The notes beneath the pieces are model-generated. The model searched no databases. It worked only from the letters and a program-made list of their open reading frames with translations, and was not told where the DNA came from. A stretch of DNA of 64,000 nucleotides from Phocaeicola_A sp045647865 (GTDB lineage Bacteria > Bacteroidota > Bacteroidia > Bacteroidales > Bacteroidaceae). The stretch covers positions 38,399 to 102,398 of the forward strand of contig JAZRMW010000020.1 of the NCBI GenBank assembly GCA_045647865.1, written 5' to 3'. The translations under genes were made by a program, and so were the position numbers. Each line of letters starts with the position of its first letter. Within the stretch, counting starts at the first letter, position 1. Below are positions 1 to 9,192 of the stretch, in pieces.

Positions 1-816
1 CTTCACTTCGAGGTCGGTCATAAAGGCTGCTACCCGTGGGGGTATGGCTCCGAAGTAGTGGTCTTCCAACTGCTGGTTCTTCGATGATTCGTGTCCCATC
101 AAGGTGCGACCCGTCAGAAGCAGGTCGGGACGGGCGGCATAGAGGCCCTCGTCCACAAGAAAGTACTCCTGTTCCCATCCAAGGTAAGTAAACACCTTCT
201 TAACTTCGGGGTTGAAGTAATGGCATACACCCAATGCAGCTTGGTTGACAGCACGCAGTGACTTCAAGAGCGGAGCCTTGTAGTCGAGTGCTTCGCCCGT
301 GTAGGCTATAAATACGGTGGGGATACAGAGTGTGTCATCTACTACAAACACGGGTGATGAGGGATCCCATGCACTGTATCCGCGGGCTTCAAAGGTGTTT
401 CGGATACCACCATTGGGGAAGGAAGAGGCATCTGGCTCTTGTTGAACCAACAGTTTGCCCGAGAACTCTTCCAACATACCACCCTTGCCATCGTGTTCCA
501 CAAAGGCATCGTGTTTCTCCGCTGTGCCGTCGGTCAATGGTTGGAACCAGTGTGAATAGTGGGTTACACCCAACTCTATGGCCCATTTCTTCATGCCTGC
601 TGCCACCTCGTCAGCAATGTTGCGGTCGAGTGGGGCACCGTTGTCGATTACGTCAATCAACTTGGCATATACATCCTGGGGCAGGTATTTGAACATTTTT
701 GCCCGGTTGAAGACATACTTGGCAAAGTATTCTGTCGGTCTCTGTGTAGGAGGAGTCACCTCAACAGCCTTCTTCTTGAAAGCCGCTTCAATCACTCTGA
801 ATCTTAATTTTGACAT
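1..816 (-). CDS. glnN: Glutamine synthetase type III (GlnN), 5' portion, runs off the window
   Basis: This is the N-terminal 272 codons of a minus-strand gene whose 3' end lies before base 1. It was translated directly from the complement, starting at the ATG at 816-814 (MSKLRFRVIEA). The protein reads through recognisable GlnN segments: a TPPTQRPTEYF stretch, GVTHYSHWFQP, an EHDG segment, FEARGYSAWDPSSP, a GWEQEYFLVD segment and LTGRTLMGH. The GWEQEYF and HYSHWFQP blocks are typical of the large (about 730 residue) ATP-dependent type III glutamine synthetases common in Bacteroidales, which join ammonia to glutamate. The catalytic C-terminal half is not in the window. The start is supported by a TAnnTTTG promoter 135 bases upstream. 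Confidence 0.93.
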   Translation of the reverse strand, partial: MSKLRFRVIEAAFKKKAVEVTPPTQRPTEYFAKYVFNRAKMFKYLPQDVYAKLIDVIDNGAPLDRNIADEVAAGMKKWAIELGVTHYSHWFQPLTDGTAEKHDAFVEHDGKGGMLEEFSGKLLVQQEPDASSFPNGGIRNTFEARGYSAWDPSSPVFVVDDTLCIPTVFIAYTGEALDYKAPLLKSLRAVNQAALGVCHYFNPEVKKVFTYLGWEQEYFLVDEGLYAARPDLLLTGRTLMGHESSKNQQLEDHYFGAIPPRVAAFMTDLEVK

Positions 817-827
817 ATATTTTTTAG

Positions 828-938
828 TTACGAGTTACTGGCTACAAGCTACGAGTTCCATATATAGTATGAGTGAACAGATATCCGTGCAGTATAAAAA
901 CTAAACACTCGTAGCCTGTGGCTCATTATTCGTAGCTG
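828..938. repeat. Dispersed palindromic repeat (AGCTACGAG family), copy 1
   Basis: An imperfect inverted repeat between glnN and the capsule locus. AGCTACGAGT at 847-856 pairs with ACTCGTAGC at 907-915, and further partly matching words (TTACGAGTTACTGGCTAC on the left, TTCGTAGCTG on the right) extend the arms. It lies between the glnN start and its promoter, so it is transcribed as part of the glnN leader. The same words recur at 19496, 46741, 51977 and 61475. Confidence 0.75.
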
Positions 939-950
939 TTAAAATTGCGG

Positions 951-958
951 CAAAAATA
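951..958 (-). promoter_or_regulatory. glnN promoter, -7 box TATTTTTG
   Basis: The complement reads TATTTTTG, an exact match to the Bacteroidota -7 consensus TAnnTTTG, pointing toward glnN. No good -33 TTTG is seen. The leader would be about 130 bases and contains the palindromic repeat. Confidence 0.5.
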
Positions 959-1054
959 GTCATTATTCTTGATTTTTTTGTTGTGATTTCTCTTTTATTA
1001 GTTGTTAACTGGAATAATTTGGTCTGAAATAGGGATTCAACGGGATAAAATTAG

Positions 1055-1062
1055 TACTTTTG
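1055..1062 (+). promoter_or_regulatory. Promoter of the exopolysaccharide operon, -7 box TACTTTTG
   Basis: TACTTTTG matches TAnnTTTG and lies about 98 bases before the Wza-like start at 1160. The 817-1159 gap holds only this promoter, the glnN promoter and palindrome copy 1; nothing coding is convincing there. No regulator gene of the UpxY type precedes the operon in this window. Confidence 0.55.
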
Positions 1063-1159
1063 CAATAAATTTGCAGATGATACGTTTGTCTGTATGAAGG
1101 ACTGTGTGAATACAGTTGCTATTTTAAACAAAGAAAACATTTAGAATCAAAGAGAGAAT

Positions 1160-3658
1160 ATGGTGCGTAAATATGCAGTAATGCTTTTGTTGCTGATCCT
1201 GTGCGGAGGTGTATCCTTGGCACAAACCATGTCGGACGAACAGGTCGTTGAATACGTGTTGCAGCAGCAAGCGAGTGGAATGTCTCAGAATGACATTATC
1301 AAGAATTTGATTAACCGAGGTGTAACCATGGAACAGGTCAATCGTTTGAAAGCCAAATATGGCAAACAGACGAAAGGTGTTGTCGGGAATACAGAGGTGT
1401 ATAAGAAATCCCGTATCCGTAACAAACCGGAAGATGAAATCATCCGTGATTATATGGTAAAATCTGCTCAATCAAGAACGGAGACTGTGAAGAAACCGGG
1501 AACTCTCTCGAAAGAGGAAGAGATGCTTAAGGGATTGGATTTTATCATGCCTGACAGTATGAGCCTGTACATGGAGATGTATAAGGAAGAACCTCAGAAG
1601 GAAATCTTCGGTCGTAATATCTTCAACAACAAGCAACTCTCTTTTGAACCCAATTTGAATATTGCCACGCCGGCCAATTATCGTTTAGGTCCTGGTGACG
1701 AGGTGATTGTGGATATTTGGGGTGCTTCGCAGAATACCATTCAAGAGACTATCTCGCCCGATGGAGCGATTCTTGTGGAGGGACTTGGCCCCATTTATTT
1801 GAACGGAATGACAGTCAAGGAGGCCAATGCTTATTTGCAGAATGAATTGAGTAAAATTTATTCGGGCGTTTCGGATGAGGGAACAGCATCGGGAATCAAA
1901 TTGACTTTGGGCCAGATTCGTACCATTCAGGTGAATGTGATGGGTGAAGTGGAGAATCCTGGAACATATACCTTGTCTTCATTCGCTACGGTGTTCCATG
2001 CTTTGTATCAGGCTGGTGGAATGAATGAGATTGGTACCATGCGTGAAGTGAAAGTGTATCGTGCCAACAAATTGATAGCCACTTTGGATATCTATGACTA
2101 TATTTTGAATGGACAGATGAAGGATGATGTCCGTCTGATGGATGATGATGTCATTATGGTCGGTACGTATGATTGTCTGGTGAATGTCACCGGTAAGGCA
2201 AAGCGCCCGATGTTCTATGAAATGAAACGTAGCGAGAGTGTCGAATCCTTGCTTGACTTTGCCGGTGGCTTTACGGGTGATGCTTATACCAAGAATGTAC
2301 GCCTCGTCCGCAAGAGTGGTCGTGAATACCAAATCTACAACATTGACGAGTCAGACTTTGCTGCTTTTACATTGATGGATGGCGACTCACTTAATATCGA
2401 TTCTGTGATTCCGCGTTTCTCAAACATGGTTGAAATCAAAGGTGCAGTCTATCGCCCCGGAATGTATCAGATTGGTAACCGTATCAATACGGTACGTGAA
2501 TTGATTGAGGCCGCAGAAGGAACCATGGGCGATGCATTCCTTAATCGCGCAGTTTTGCACCGTAAGCGCGAGGACCTCTCTTTGGAAGTGCTTTCAGTAA
2601 ATGTAAAAGGTATTATGGCTGGTACAACCTCTGATTTCCCTCTTCGTAAGGAAGATGTCTTGATGATTCCCAGTATTCATGATATCCAAGAGGACAAAGT
2701 CCTTTCTATACATGGTGAAGTCGCTTTCCCCGGAACCTATGTCTATGCAGCAAATACCACGTTGGAGGATTTGGTGTTGCAGGCTGGAGGTTTGAAAGAG
2801 GCTGCTTCTACAGCTCGTGTAGATGTAGCTCGTCGTATAAAGAATTCAGAAGCCACAGACGCAGGAAGTCAGACTGCTGAAACATACAGTTTCTCTCTTC
2901 GGGATGGTTTCGTGATAGAGGGGGAAGCGGGATTTCTCTTGGAACCGTTTGATGAAATCTATGTACGTCGCAGCCCCGGATATTACGAACAGCAGAATGT
3001 CAAGATTGAAGGTGAAATCCTTTTCCCCGGAACGTATGCTTTGGTTAAGAAGAACTATCGTTTGAGTGAATTGATTAAGGCTTCTGGAGGATTGACGGAT
3101 GAATCTTATGTGCAGGGTGCTCGTCTGGAACGTCAGATGACCCCTGAAGAACAGGTTCGTATGAAGGCAGCTTTGCGTATGTCCAAGTTGGGAAGTGACT
3201 CTATTGATGTCGATAAATTGGATTTGGGTACTACCTACAATGTGGGTATTGAGTTGGACAAGGCTTTGGCTAATCCGGGCAGTGAATTCGATGTTGTATT
3301 GCGTGAAGGCGACCGTATCGTGGTACCGCAATATTTGAATACCGTGAAGATTAATGGTGAGGTGATGTATCCCAATACCGTATCATTCTTGAAAGGTAAG
3401 AAAATCAAGCATTACATCGAGCAATCCGGTGGTTACACCTCGAATGCCAAGAAAAGTCAGGCTTATGTGGTCTATATGAACGGAACGATTGCCCGTGCCA
3501 AACGGGGTGGTAAGAGCCTCATTCAGCCCGGATGTGAAATCATTGTACCGGCCAAGCCTGACCGTAAGGGATTGTCGTTGCCTGAAATCTTGAGTATCGG
3601 AACTTCAACCGCTTCGTTGGCTACGATGATTGCCACTATCGCTAATTTGATTAAGTAA
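1160..3658 (+). CDS. Wza-like polysaccharide export protein with multiple SLBB domains
   Basis: Outer-membrane/periplasmic export protein of a capsule or exopolysaccharide system, 832 residues. A cleavable signal peptide covers residues 1-21 (hydrophobic LLLLILCGG, ending SLAQ). The Poly_export domain starts near residue 174 (YRLGPGDEVIVDIWG). It is followed by about six SLBB-like repeats marked by G-x-V-x-x-P-G-x-Y words near residues 262, 344, 427, 518, 618 and 733. A short hydrophobic tail (SLATMIATIANLI) resembles the membrane-inserted C-terminal helix of Wza. It is more than twice the size of enterobacterial Wza (about 380), as is usual in Bacteroidota. It heads the plus-strand operon, 16 bases before wzz. 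Function is inferred from family; the sugar exported is unknown. Confidence 0.9.
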   Translation: MVRKYAVMLLLLILCGGVSLAQTMSDEQVVEYVLQQQASGMSQNDIIKNLINRGVTMEQVNRLKAKYGKQTKGVVGNTEVYKKSRIRNKPEDEIIRDYMVKSAQSRTETVKKPGTLSKEEEMLKGLDFIMPDSMSLYMEMYKEEPQKEIFGRNIFNNKQLSFEPNLNIATPANYRLGPGDEVIVDIWGASQNTIQETISPDGAILVEGLGPIYLNGMTVKEANAYLQNELSKIYSGVSDEGTASGIKLTLGQIRTIQVNVMGEVENPGTYTLSSFATVFHALYQAGGMNEIGTMREVKVYRANKLIATLDIYDYILNGQMKDDVRLMDDDVIMVGTYDCLVNVTGKAKRPMFYEMKRSESVESLLDFAGGFTGDAYTKNVRLVRKSGREYQIYNIDESDFAAFTLMDGDSLNIDSVIPRFSNMVEIKGAVYRPGMYQIGNRINTVRELIEAAEGTMGDAFLNRAVLHRKREDLSLEVLSVNVKGIMAGTTSDFPLRKEDVLMIPSIHDIQEDKVLSIHGEVAFPGTYVYAANTTLEDLVLQAGGLKEAASTARVDVARRIKNSEATDAGSQTAETYSFSLRDGFVIEGEAGFLLEPFDEIYVRRSPGYYEQQNVKIEGEILFPGTYALVKKNYRLSELIKASGGLTDESYVQGARLERQMTPEEQVRMKAALRMSKLGSDSIDVDKLDLGTTYNVGIELDKALANPGSEFDVVLREGDRIVVPQYLNTVKINGEVMYPNTVSFLKGKKIKHYIEQSGGYTSNAKKSQAYVVYMNGTIARAKRGGKSLIQPGCEIIVPAKPDRKGLSLPEILSIGTSTASLATMIATIANLIK

Positions 3659-3674
3659 TTTGTATTACCCTATT

Positions 3675-4757
3675 ATGGAAAATCATTCAAATAACAATAA
3701 GCCCAGTAAGGAACTTGACATTGTAGCATTGGTCAAACAGTTGTGGGATGAACGGATGTTGGTGATAAAAGTAGGCTTTGCTTTTGCCATTTTGGGTGTT
3801 TTCGTAGCATTGAATACTCCCAAAGTATATACAACGAATGTTGTTTTGGCACCAGAATCCTCTGACCCTACGTCATCTTTGAGTAAGTTGGGTAGCCTGA
3901 CTTCTATGTTGGGATTGAAAATGGGGGCAACCATGTCTTCAGATGCCATATTCCCTGAGTTGTATCCCCAAGTTCTTGCTTCGACGGATTTCCAGATTTC
4001 TCTTTTCGATGTTCCTGTTAGGGAATTGGAAAGTAAACAGACCAAGACTTATTTCAGACATTTGATCGAAGATGGTTTTATCCCTGTATGGAGATGGCCG
4101 CAGATATGGCTTACCAAGCTTTTTCAGAAAAAAGCAGAACCCAAACCTTTGGATCCGTTCCATCTGACTAAGGTAGAAACGAATATTTGTGGGTTGATGC
4201 GTAAGGTAATCAGTTGTGTTGTTGATAAGAAGACAGGTGTCATTACCATTTCTGTATCCGATGAGGACAAGCGTGTCTCTGCTTTGATGGCTGATACAGT
4301 AACAGCTAAGTTGCAGGAATACATAACCATGTACCGAACGAAAAAGACTCGCAATGATTTGGAGTACTTGGAAGTCTTGTTCAAGCAATCCCGCGATGAG
4401 TATTTGCAATCTCAAAGCGAATACGCTAAAGCTACGGATGCCAATCTGTCTTTGGTTAAGGCCAGCAATCGGGTGGCGTTGACCAATTTGGAGAATGAGA
4501 TGCAGTTGAGATATGAAATCTATTCAAGTACCGCCCAACAGCTGCAGTTGACCAAAGAACGTCTCCAAGAGAGAATCCCTGCATTTACAACCATACAGGG
4601 GGCTACAATCCCCGAGAAGGCATCCAGCTTCCCACGTTCTATCATGGTTGTGCTTTATGCCTTTGTCGGAGGAATGTGTAGCGCTGTTTGGATTTGGTTT
4701 GGTCGGGATATGTATCAGAAGTATTTTAGGAAAAAGAAAAAGTCTAAAGCCGAATAA
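3675..4757 (+). CDS. Wzz-type chain length determinant protein
   Basis: Polysaccharide co-polymerase of the inner membrane, 360 residues. It has a membrane helix near residues 32-50 (IKVGFAFAILGVFVAL), a large periplasmic part rich in predicted coiled coil (DLEYLEVLFKQSRDEYL), and a second helix near the C-terminus (IMVVLYAFVGGMCSAVW) preceded by a P-x-x-P-like segment (IPEKASSFPRS). There is no cytoplasmic tyrosine-kinase domain, so it is Wzz rather than Wzc, and no separate kinase is seen in the locus. I chose the ATG at 3675 (MENHSNNN); a TTG at 3660 also opens the frame but abuts the previous stop. Its stop overlaps the next start (TAATG). Confidence 0.88.
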   Translation: MENHSNNNKPSKELDIVALVKQLWDERMLVIKVGFAFAILGVFVALNTPKVYTTNVVLAPESSDPTSSLSKLGSLTSMLGLKMGATMSSDAIFPELYPQVLASTDFQISLFDVPVRELESKQTKTYFRHLIEDGFIPVWRWPQIWLTKLFQKKAEPKPLDPFHLTKVETNICGLMRKVISCVVDKKTGVITISVSDEDKRVSALMADTVTAKLQEYITMYRTKKTRNDLEYLEVLFKQSRDEYLQSQSEYAKATDANLSLVKASNRVALTNLENEMQLRYEIYSSTAQQLQLTKERLQERIPAFTTIQGATIPEKASSFPRSIMVVLYAFVGGMCSAVWIWFGRDMYQKYFRKKKKSKAE

Positions 4758-5929
4758 TGACTGGGATGATATATTCGTTGCCTTACATCGCATTAGTGTT
4801 ATTCTATGCCATATTATCATGCGTATATGTTACGGTTACTGATGATATGAAGAGGAATATACGCTTCTTGTGCGTGTTCGTATATATCATCTTTTTTGGT
4901 TTCAGAGGTTTTGTCGGTGACGATTGGACCATTTATTATCCCTCGTTTGTGGATGAGGTCCATGTTGGTAGTTTTCAAGAAATCCTCTTTACATTGGAGG
5001 AACCTCCCTATGAATTGGGATTTACTGTGCTGACAATCATCAGTAAGTTGATATTTGATGATTATGTTTTCCTCGTTCTTCTGACAACACTTATAAATTG
5101 CTTCTTGCTGTATCGCTTCCTGCGTCGGAGAATAGACAATATTCCCTTGGGAATCATGCTGTTCATTTGTATGGGAGGCTTTGTCATGCAAATCAATCTG
5201 TTGAGAAATACAATCAGTATTTTGTTGTTTGCCAATGCCATTGAATACATGGTGGAACGTAAGCCTTGGCCCTATTTCTTGTTGTGCACGTTGGCGCTGA
5301 CGTTTCATTTGTCTGCCATTTTTTATTTCCCTCTCTACTTCTTTTTCCATAAGAGGTTTCCACGATGGGTATATATCACCATCTTCTTGCTTGGAAACAT
5401 CATCTTCTTGGGGCATGTCAAATTCATTTCCCCCATTCTGATATCTATAGCCGGGCATTTGGGCGAGGAATATGAGTTCTTGGTGGAAGCTTATACGGAA
5501 GGTAAATTATCGGAAATCAGTCAGGGATTGTCCATTGGCTATTTGGAAAGGGTTCTGACAGGAGTTCTTATCTATTGTTATTACGACAAATTGACCTCCA
5601 TGCGACCGGATAATGCCGTATTTATCAATTCGTATTTGGCCTATTTCTTTATGTTTTTCTTTTTCAGTGAATTCTCTGTCGTGGCCGGTCGATTGGCTAA
5701 TCTGTTCACTTATTTCTATTGGATTATTTGGATTGATTTGCTCAAATGTTTCTCGATACGGAATAACATGATTTTATTTGTCATTTTCTTGGGTGTATAT
5801 AGCGTATTGAAGATTTGGGGAATGACCAACTTGATTACATTGAGATATGATAACGTCTTGTTCGGAGCTGAATCCTACGAAGAGCGTTTGTATATTCATG
5901 AGAAGCATAAGGATGATGCTAAATTCTAA
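4757..5929 (+). CDS. EpsG-family (Wzy-like) polysaccharide polymerase
   Basis: Polytopic inner-membrane protein of 390 residues with about ten hydrophobic segments. The N-terminal layout (Y-x-x-FYAILSCVYV, then RFLCVFVYIIFFGFRGFVGDDW) matches the EpsG family, whose members are thought to polymerise repeat units in Wzx/Wzy-type pathways. The conserved G-x-R-G-x-x-x-DW word is at about residues 47-56. It starts inside the wzz stop codon, so translation is probably coupled. No other candidate polymerase is present, which supports the assignment. Confidence 0.8.
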   Translation: MTGMIYSLPYIALVLFYAILSCVYVTVTDDMKRNIRFLCVFVYIIFFGFRGFVGDDWTIYYPSFVDEVHVGSFQEILFTLEEPPYELGFTVLTIISKLIFDDYVFLVLLTTLINCFLLYRFLRRRIDNIPLGIMLFICMGGFVMQINLLRNTISILLFANAIEYMVERKPWPYFLLCTLALTFHLSAIFYFPLYFFFHKRFPRWVYITIFLLGNIIFLGHVKFISPILISIAGHLGEEYEFLVEAYTEGKLSEISQGLSIGYLERVLTGVLIYCYYDKLTSMRPDNAVFINSYLAYFFMFFFFSEFSVVAGRLANLFTYFYWIIWIDLLKCFSIRNNMILFVIFLGVYSVLKIWGMTNLITLRYDNVLFGAESYEERLYIHEKHKDDAKF

Positions 5930-5984
5930 AGGTTTGAATGTAATGGAAATGCAACTTAAGAATAATCGCACAGGCGAAGGACAT

Positions 5985-7244
5985 ATGGACAAGGTGACTG
6001 TCATTACAGTTGTATATAATGATGTGGCATCTCTTCAGATGACGATAGACAGTGTTCTGCAGCAATCGTGGGGCCATCTTGAATACATCATCATTGATGG
6101 AGGAAGTACTGACGGGACGGTTGATGTCATAAAGGGTGCAGAATCTCATCTGGCATACTGGTGCTCTGAACCTGATAAGGGCGTGTATGATGCCATGAAC
6201 AAAGGTATCCAGCATGCAACAGGAGATTGGATTTGTTTCTTGAACTCCGGAGATGTGTTCTGTGAGTCAAATTCTGTTGAGCAGATGATGAAATCCGAAC
6301 ATCAAGATGTGGATATCCTTTTTGCAAACAGCATAGAGGTTTCGGATGTGGTGAACCAGAAGATTGAGGCAACGGATGATATCCATAAAATGAACTATTA
6401 TCCGGTATATCGCCATGGATCATCCCTTGTTCGGACAGAGGTTCAGCGCCGTTTCTTGTTTGATTTGTCCAAGTCGAAGAAGTTGGGGTATGCATTGGAT
6501 TGGGAGATGATACATCGGATGTTCAGAGCCGGATGCCGGTTCAAGAAGGTGGATACCTATTTCGAGGCTTATCAGAAAGAGGGTATGTCCAATCATCCGT
6601 ATCAAAACCGTTGGTATAGTTACCGGATTACATCTGAAGGAAAATTCAATCTTTCGAAGTTCCTCTATTTTGTGTATAGTTGTCTCATGTTCGCTTTTAT
6701 GGACTCAGGTCTTTACAATTGGGTCAGGGCATTCTTCGTGGAGTTTATGGTAAATGATATTTTGCCTGTCATTCCGTTTTGGACATTGAGACGCGGCTAT
6801 CTGAAGTTGGTGAAAGCCCGTATAGGGAAAGGAAGTTTTGTGATGAAGAATGTATATATTCAGAGTCCCAATCACTTGACGATAGGAGAAGGTTCGCACA
6901 TCAATCGCGGATGTGTGATTGATGCACGTGGAGGAATCACGATAGGTAACAGCGTTTCCATTTCCCATGGTGTGAATATCATGACGGGCAGTCATGATTA
7001 TAAGTCACCGACCTTTGCGGGGGTATTTGCTCCCATTTGTATCGAGGATTATGTGTGGGTTGGAGTAGGGTGTACCATCTTGCAGGGAGTCACTATTGGT
7101 GAGGGGGCTGTCGTTTGTAGCGGTGCCGTTGTTACCCGTGATGTCCGTGAATATGAAGTTGTAGCAGGTGTTCCTGCAAAGAAAATAGCAACACGTCCTG
7201 ATAAGTTGAATTATTCATGTCATTGGGATGTACCTTTTACATAA
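5985..7244 (+). CDS. Family 2 glycosyltransferase fused to a hexapeptide-repeat acyltransferase
   Basis: A two-domain enzyme of 419 residues. Residues 1 to about 220 are a GT-A family 2 transferase: VTVITVVYND start, IIDGGSTDGT, SEPDKGVYDAMNKGI, and LNSGD in place of DxD. A short hydrophobic linker follows (LYFVYSCLMFAFMDSGLY). From about residue 300 to the end is a left-handed beta-helix acyltransferase, with INRGCVIDARGGITIG, a likely catalytic His in SHDY, and the VVAGVPAKKIA end motif. It may add a sugar and an acetyl group to the same repeat unit. I chose the ATG at 5985, which has GAAGG upstream; ATGs at 5943 and 5847 are in frame, but the latter lies inside the preceding gene. Confidence 0.85.
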   Translation: MDKVTVITVVYNDVASLQMTIDSVLQQSWGHLEYIIIDGGSTDGTVDVIKGAESHLAYWCSEPDKGVYDAMNKGIQHATGDWICFLNSGDVFCESNSVEQMMKSEHQDVDILFANSIEVSDVVNQKIEATDDIHKMNYYPVYRHGSSLVRTEVQRRFLFDLSKSKKLGYALDWEMIHRMFRAGCRFKKVDTYFEAYQKEGMSNHPYQNRWYSYRITSEGKFNLSKFLYFVYSCLMFAFMDSGLYNWVRAFFVEFMVNDILPVIPFWTLRRGYLKLVKARIGKGSFVMKNVYIQSPNHLTIGEGSHINRGCVIDARGGITIGNSVSISHGVNIMTGSHDYKSPTFAGVFAPICIEDYVWVGVGCTILQGVTIGEGAVVCSGAVVTRDVREYEVVAGVPAKKIATRPDKLNYSCHWDVPFT

Positions 7245-7253
7245 AGAAAAGTT

Positions 7254-8471
7254 ATGAATATAGTTATATTGACATCTCTTCTTCCGTATCCATTGAACTC
7301 TGGTGGGGCGCAGGCACAATACAATATGATTGATTCCTTGCGCAGTGTTCATAAGTTTGTGATTGTATTTCCTGAAAATGGATACAATCAGATGGATGCT
7401 ATGCTGGAGTTACAAAAGAGATGGCCTGAAGTGGAATTCAAACCCTATCGTTACTATAGGCAATTGGCTTCGTTGAGCTTTTTTGTAGATAAGATAAAGC
7501 GGAGTTTTAATCTGTTGTTCAGGAACAAGTCCAGAGCTTTTCAAATCGAACGGATATTAAAACCTTATGGTTTCCCGGTTAATAATCGTTTTGTCTCTTT
7601 TGTCAATCGAATTATCAAAGAGCATGCCGCGGATTATATTCAAGTGGAGTTCTATCCCTTCTTGAGTCTGATTCCTCGTATGCCTGCTGGAATAAAGAAA
7701 CTCTTTGTCCACCATGAGATTCGTTATGTAAGGAATAACAGACTTTTGGCTGATTATCAGTTGACGAGGTTCGAGAATGCATTGTATGAGAATCTTCGGA
7801 ATGAAGAGATTGCCAATCTGAATCATTGTGATAAGGTGGTCACATTGACGAATGTGGATAAATTGGAACTGTTGAAATCGGGAGTGAAGTCACCTATCTA
7901 TGTATCTCCGGCTGCTGTTTCGACAGAACAAAAAGAATATAAGTCTTGGAATCGTACGTTGGTCTTTTTAGGAAGCTATTCGCATTTCCCCAATCAGGAA
8001 GGAGTTGATTGGTTGATTCAAAAAGTCTTGCCTTTGATGGATTGGAAGAAGAATCTCCCCATCACATTACACCTTGTAGGTTTGGGTTGGCCCAAATCCT
8101 ATAACCGAACGATAAACGGATTGGAAATCGTCTGTGATGGATATGTGGAGAATCTGTCAGATATATTGTCAGGTTCGATAATGCTGGTTCCCATATTGTC
8201 CGGCAGTGGAATGCGTATGAAGATTCTGGAGGCTGCAGCGTTGAATGTGCCTTTTGTGACGACAAGTGTGGGAGTGGAGGGACTTGATTTTGTGGATGGT
8301 GAATCTTGTCTGATTGCTGATGAACCTGCCACTTATGCCGAAGCCATATTCAAATTGGTGAGTGACCAGACGTTGCACAAATCGTTGGCTGAAGCAGCAT
8401 CGGTAACCTTTGAACAGAAATATTCTTTGGCGGCTCTCTCCAAGTGCAGAGATTCGGTGTATAAAGCTTAA
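7254..8471 (+). CDS. GT-B fold glycosyltransferase (family 4-like)
   Basis: Cytoplasmic glycosyltransferase of 405 residues, probably adding one sugar to the lipid-linked repeat unit. It opens with the NIVILTSLLPYPLNSGGAQ segment typical of GT4 enzymes. The C-terminal half has the family pattern: FLGSYSHFPNQEG, LHLVGLGWP, and then PILSGSGMRMKILEAAALNVPFV, where the glycine-rich loop and the E of the EX7E-like motif bind the nucleotide sugar. Donor and acceptor cannot be told. It lies 9 bases after the previous gene. Confidence 0.85.
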   Translation: MNIVILTSLLPYPLNSGGAQAQYNMIDSLRSVHKFVIVFPENGYNQMDAMLELQKRWPEVEFKPYRYYRQLASLSFFVDKIKRSFNLLFRNKSRAFQIERILKPYGFPVNNRFVSFVNRIIKEHAADYIQVEFYPFLSLIPRMPAGIKKLFVHHEIRYVRNNRLLADYQLTRFENALYENLRNEEIANLNHCDKVVTLTNVDKLELLKSGVKSPIYVSPAAVSTEQKEYKSWNRTLVFLGSYSHFPNQEGVDWLIQKVLPLMDWKKNLPITLHLVGLGWPKSYNRTINGLEIVCDGYVENLSDILSGSIMLVPILSGSGMRMKILEAAALNVPFVTTSVGVEGLDFVDGESCLIADEPATYAEAIFKLVSDQTLHKSLAEAASVTFEQKYSLAALSKCRDSVYKA

Positions 8472-8481
8472 GGGTCGGTTT

Positions 8482-9189
8482 ATGATATCAGTTTGCATTG
8501 CTACATATAATGGTGAAAGGTTCATACACAGGCAAATAGAGACTATCTTGCCTCAATTGTCTGCCGATGATGAAATTATTGTGTCTGATGATGGCTCTTC
8601 TGATGCTACCATTCAGGTCGTTGAGGCTTTTCAGTCGCCCCAAATAAAGATTGTCCATAATCAGGGCCGGCATGGCTATACTGCGAATTATGAGCATGCA
8701 TTGAGTTATGCGAAGGGTGATATCATTATCTTTGCCGATCAGGATGATGAATGGGAACCCAACAAAGTCAAACGTTGTCTTGAGGAGTTGGAAACGTGTG
8801 ATTTCATCGTTTCAGATGCATCGCTCATTGATGCGGATGGACAGATTACGGATGATTCCTTCTATCGATTGCGGGAACCGAAACGTACATTTGCTGGCAA
8901 TATCTTGAAATTCGGATATTTGGGATGTTGCATTGCATTCAGACACAACGTGCTGGACAAGGTGTTGCCTTTCCCCAAGAATCATGTCATGTGTTCCCAT
9001 GATAATTGGATAACCCTTGTGGCCATGGCCTATTACCGCTACCGTGTATTGGATGATCGATTGGTGAGGTACAGACGTCACGGGAAGAATGTCTCTAATA
9101 TTGATAAGATTGGTACTCATACGACGTTGTTCTTTAAAATCAAATACAGAGTGTATATTTTGTTGAATCTGATTGGAAGATTGTTTTGA
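8482..9189 (+). CDS. Family 2 glycosyltransferase
   Basis: A single-domain GT2 of 235 residues. It starts MISVCIATYNGERFIHRQIE, followed by the nucleotide-binding DDGSSD and the metal-binding region IIFADQDDEW (an x-DQD variant of DxD). The middle (SDASLIDADG, GCCIAFR, SHDNWITLVAMA) matches rhamnosyltransferase-like GT2 enzymes. The ATG at 8482 was preferred to an in-frame ATG at 8410 that would overlap the preceding gene by 62 bases. It is 3 bases ahead of the flippase gene. Confidence 0.87.
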   Translation: MISVCIATYNGERFIHRQIETILPQLSADDEIIVSDDGSSDATIQVVEAFQSPQIKIVHNQGRHGYTANYEHALSYAKGDIIIFADQDDEWEPNKVKRCLEELETCDFIVSDASLIDADGQITDDSFYRLREPKRTFAGNILKFGYLGCCIAFRHNVLDKVLPFPKNHVMCSHDNWITLVAMAYYRYRVLDDRLVRYRRHGKNVSNIDKIGTHTTLFFKIKYRVYILLNLIGRLF

Positions 9190-9192
9190 ATC

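Noticed and set aside
330..904. Plus-strand frames in the first 900 bases
   Set aside because: They are antisense to glnN, whose protein motifs are unmistakable.
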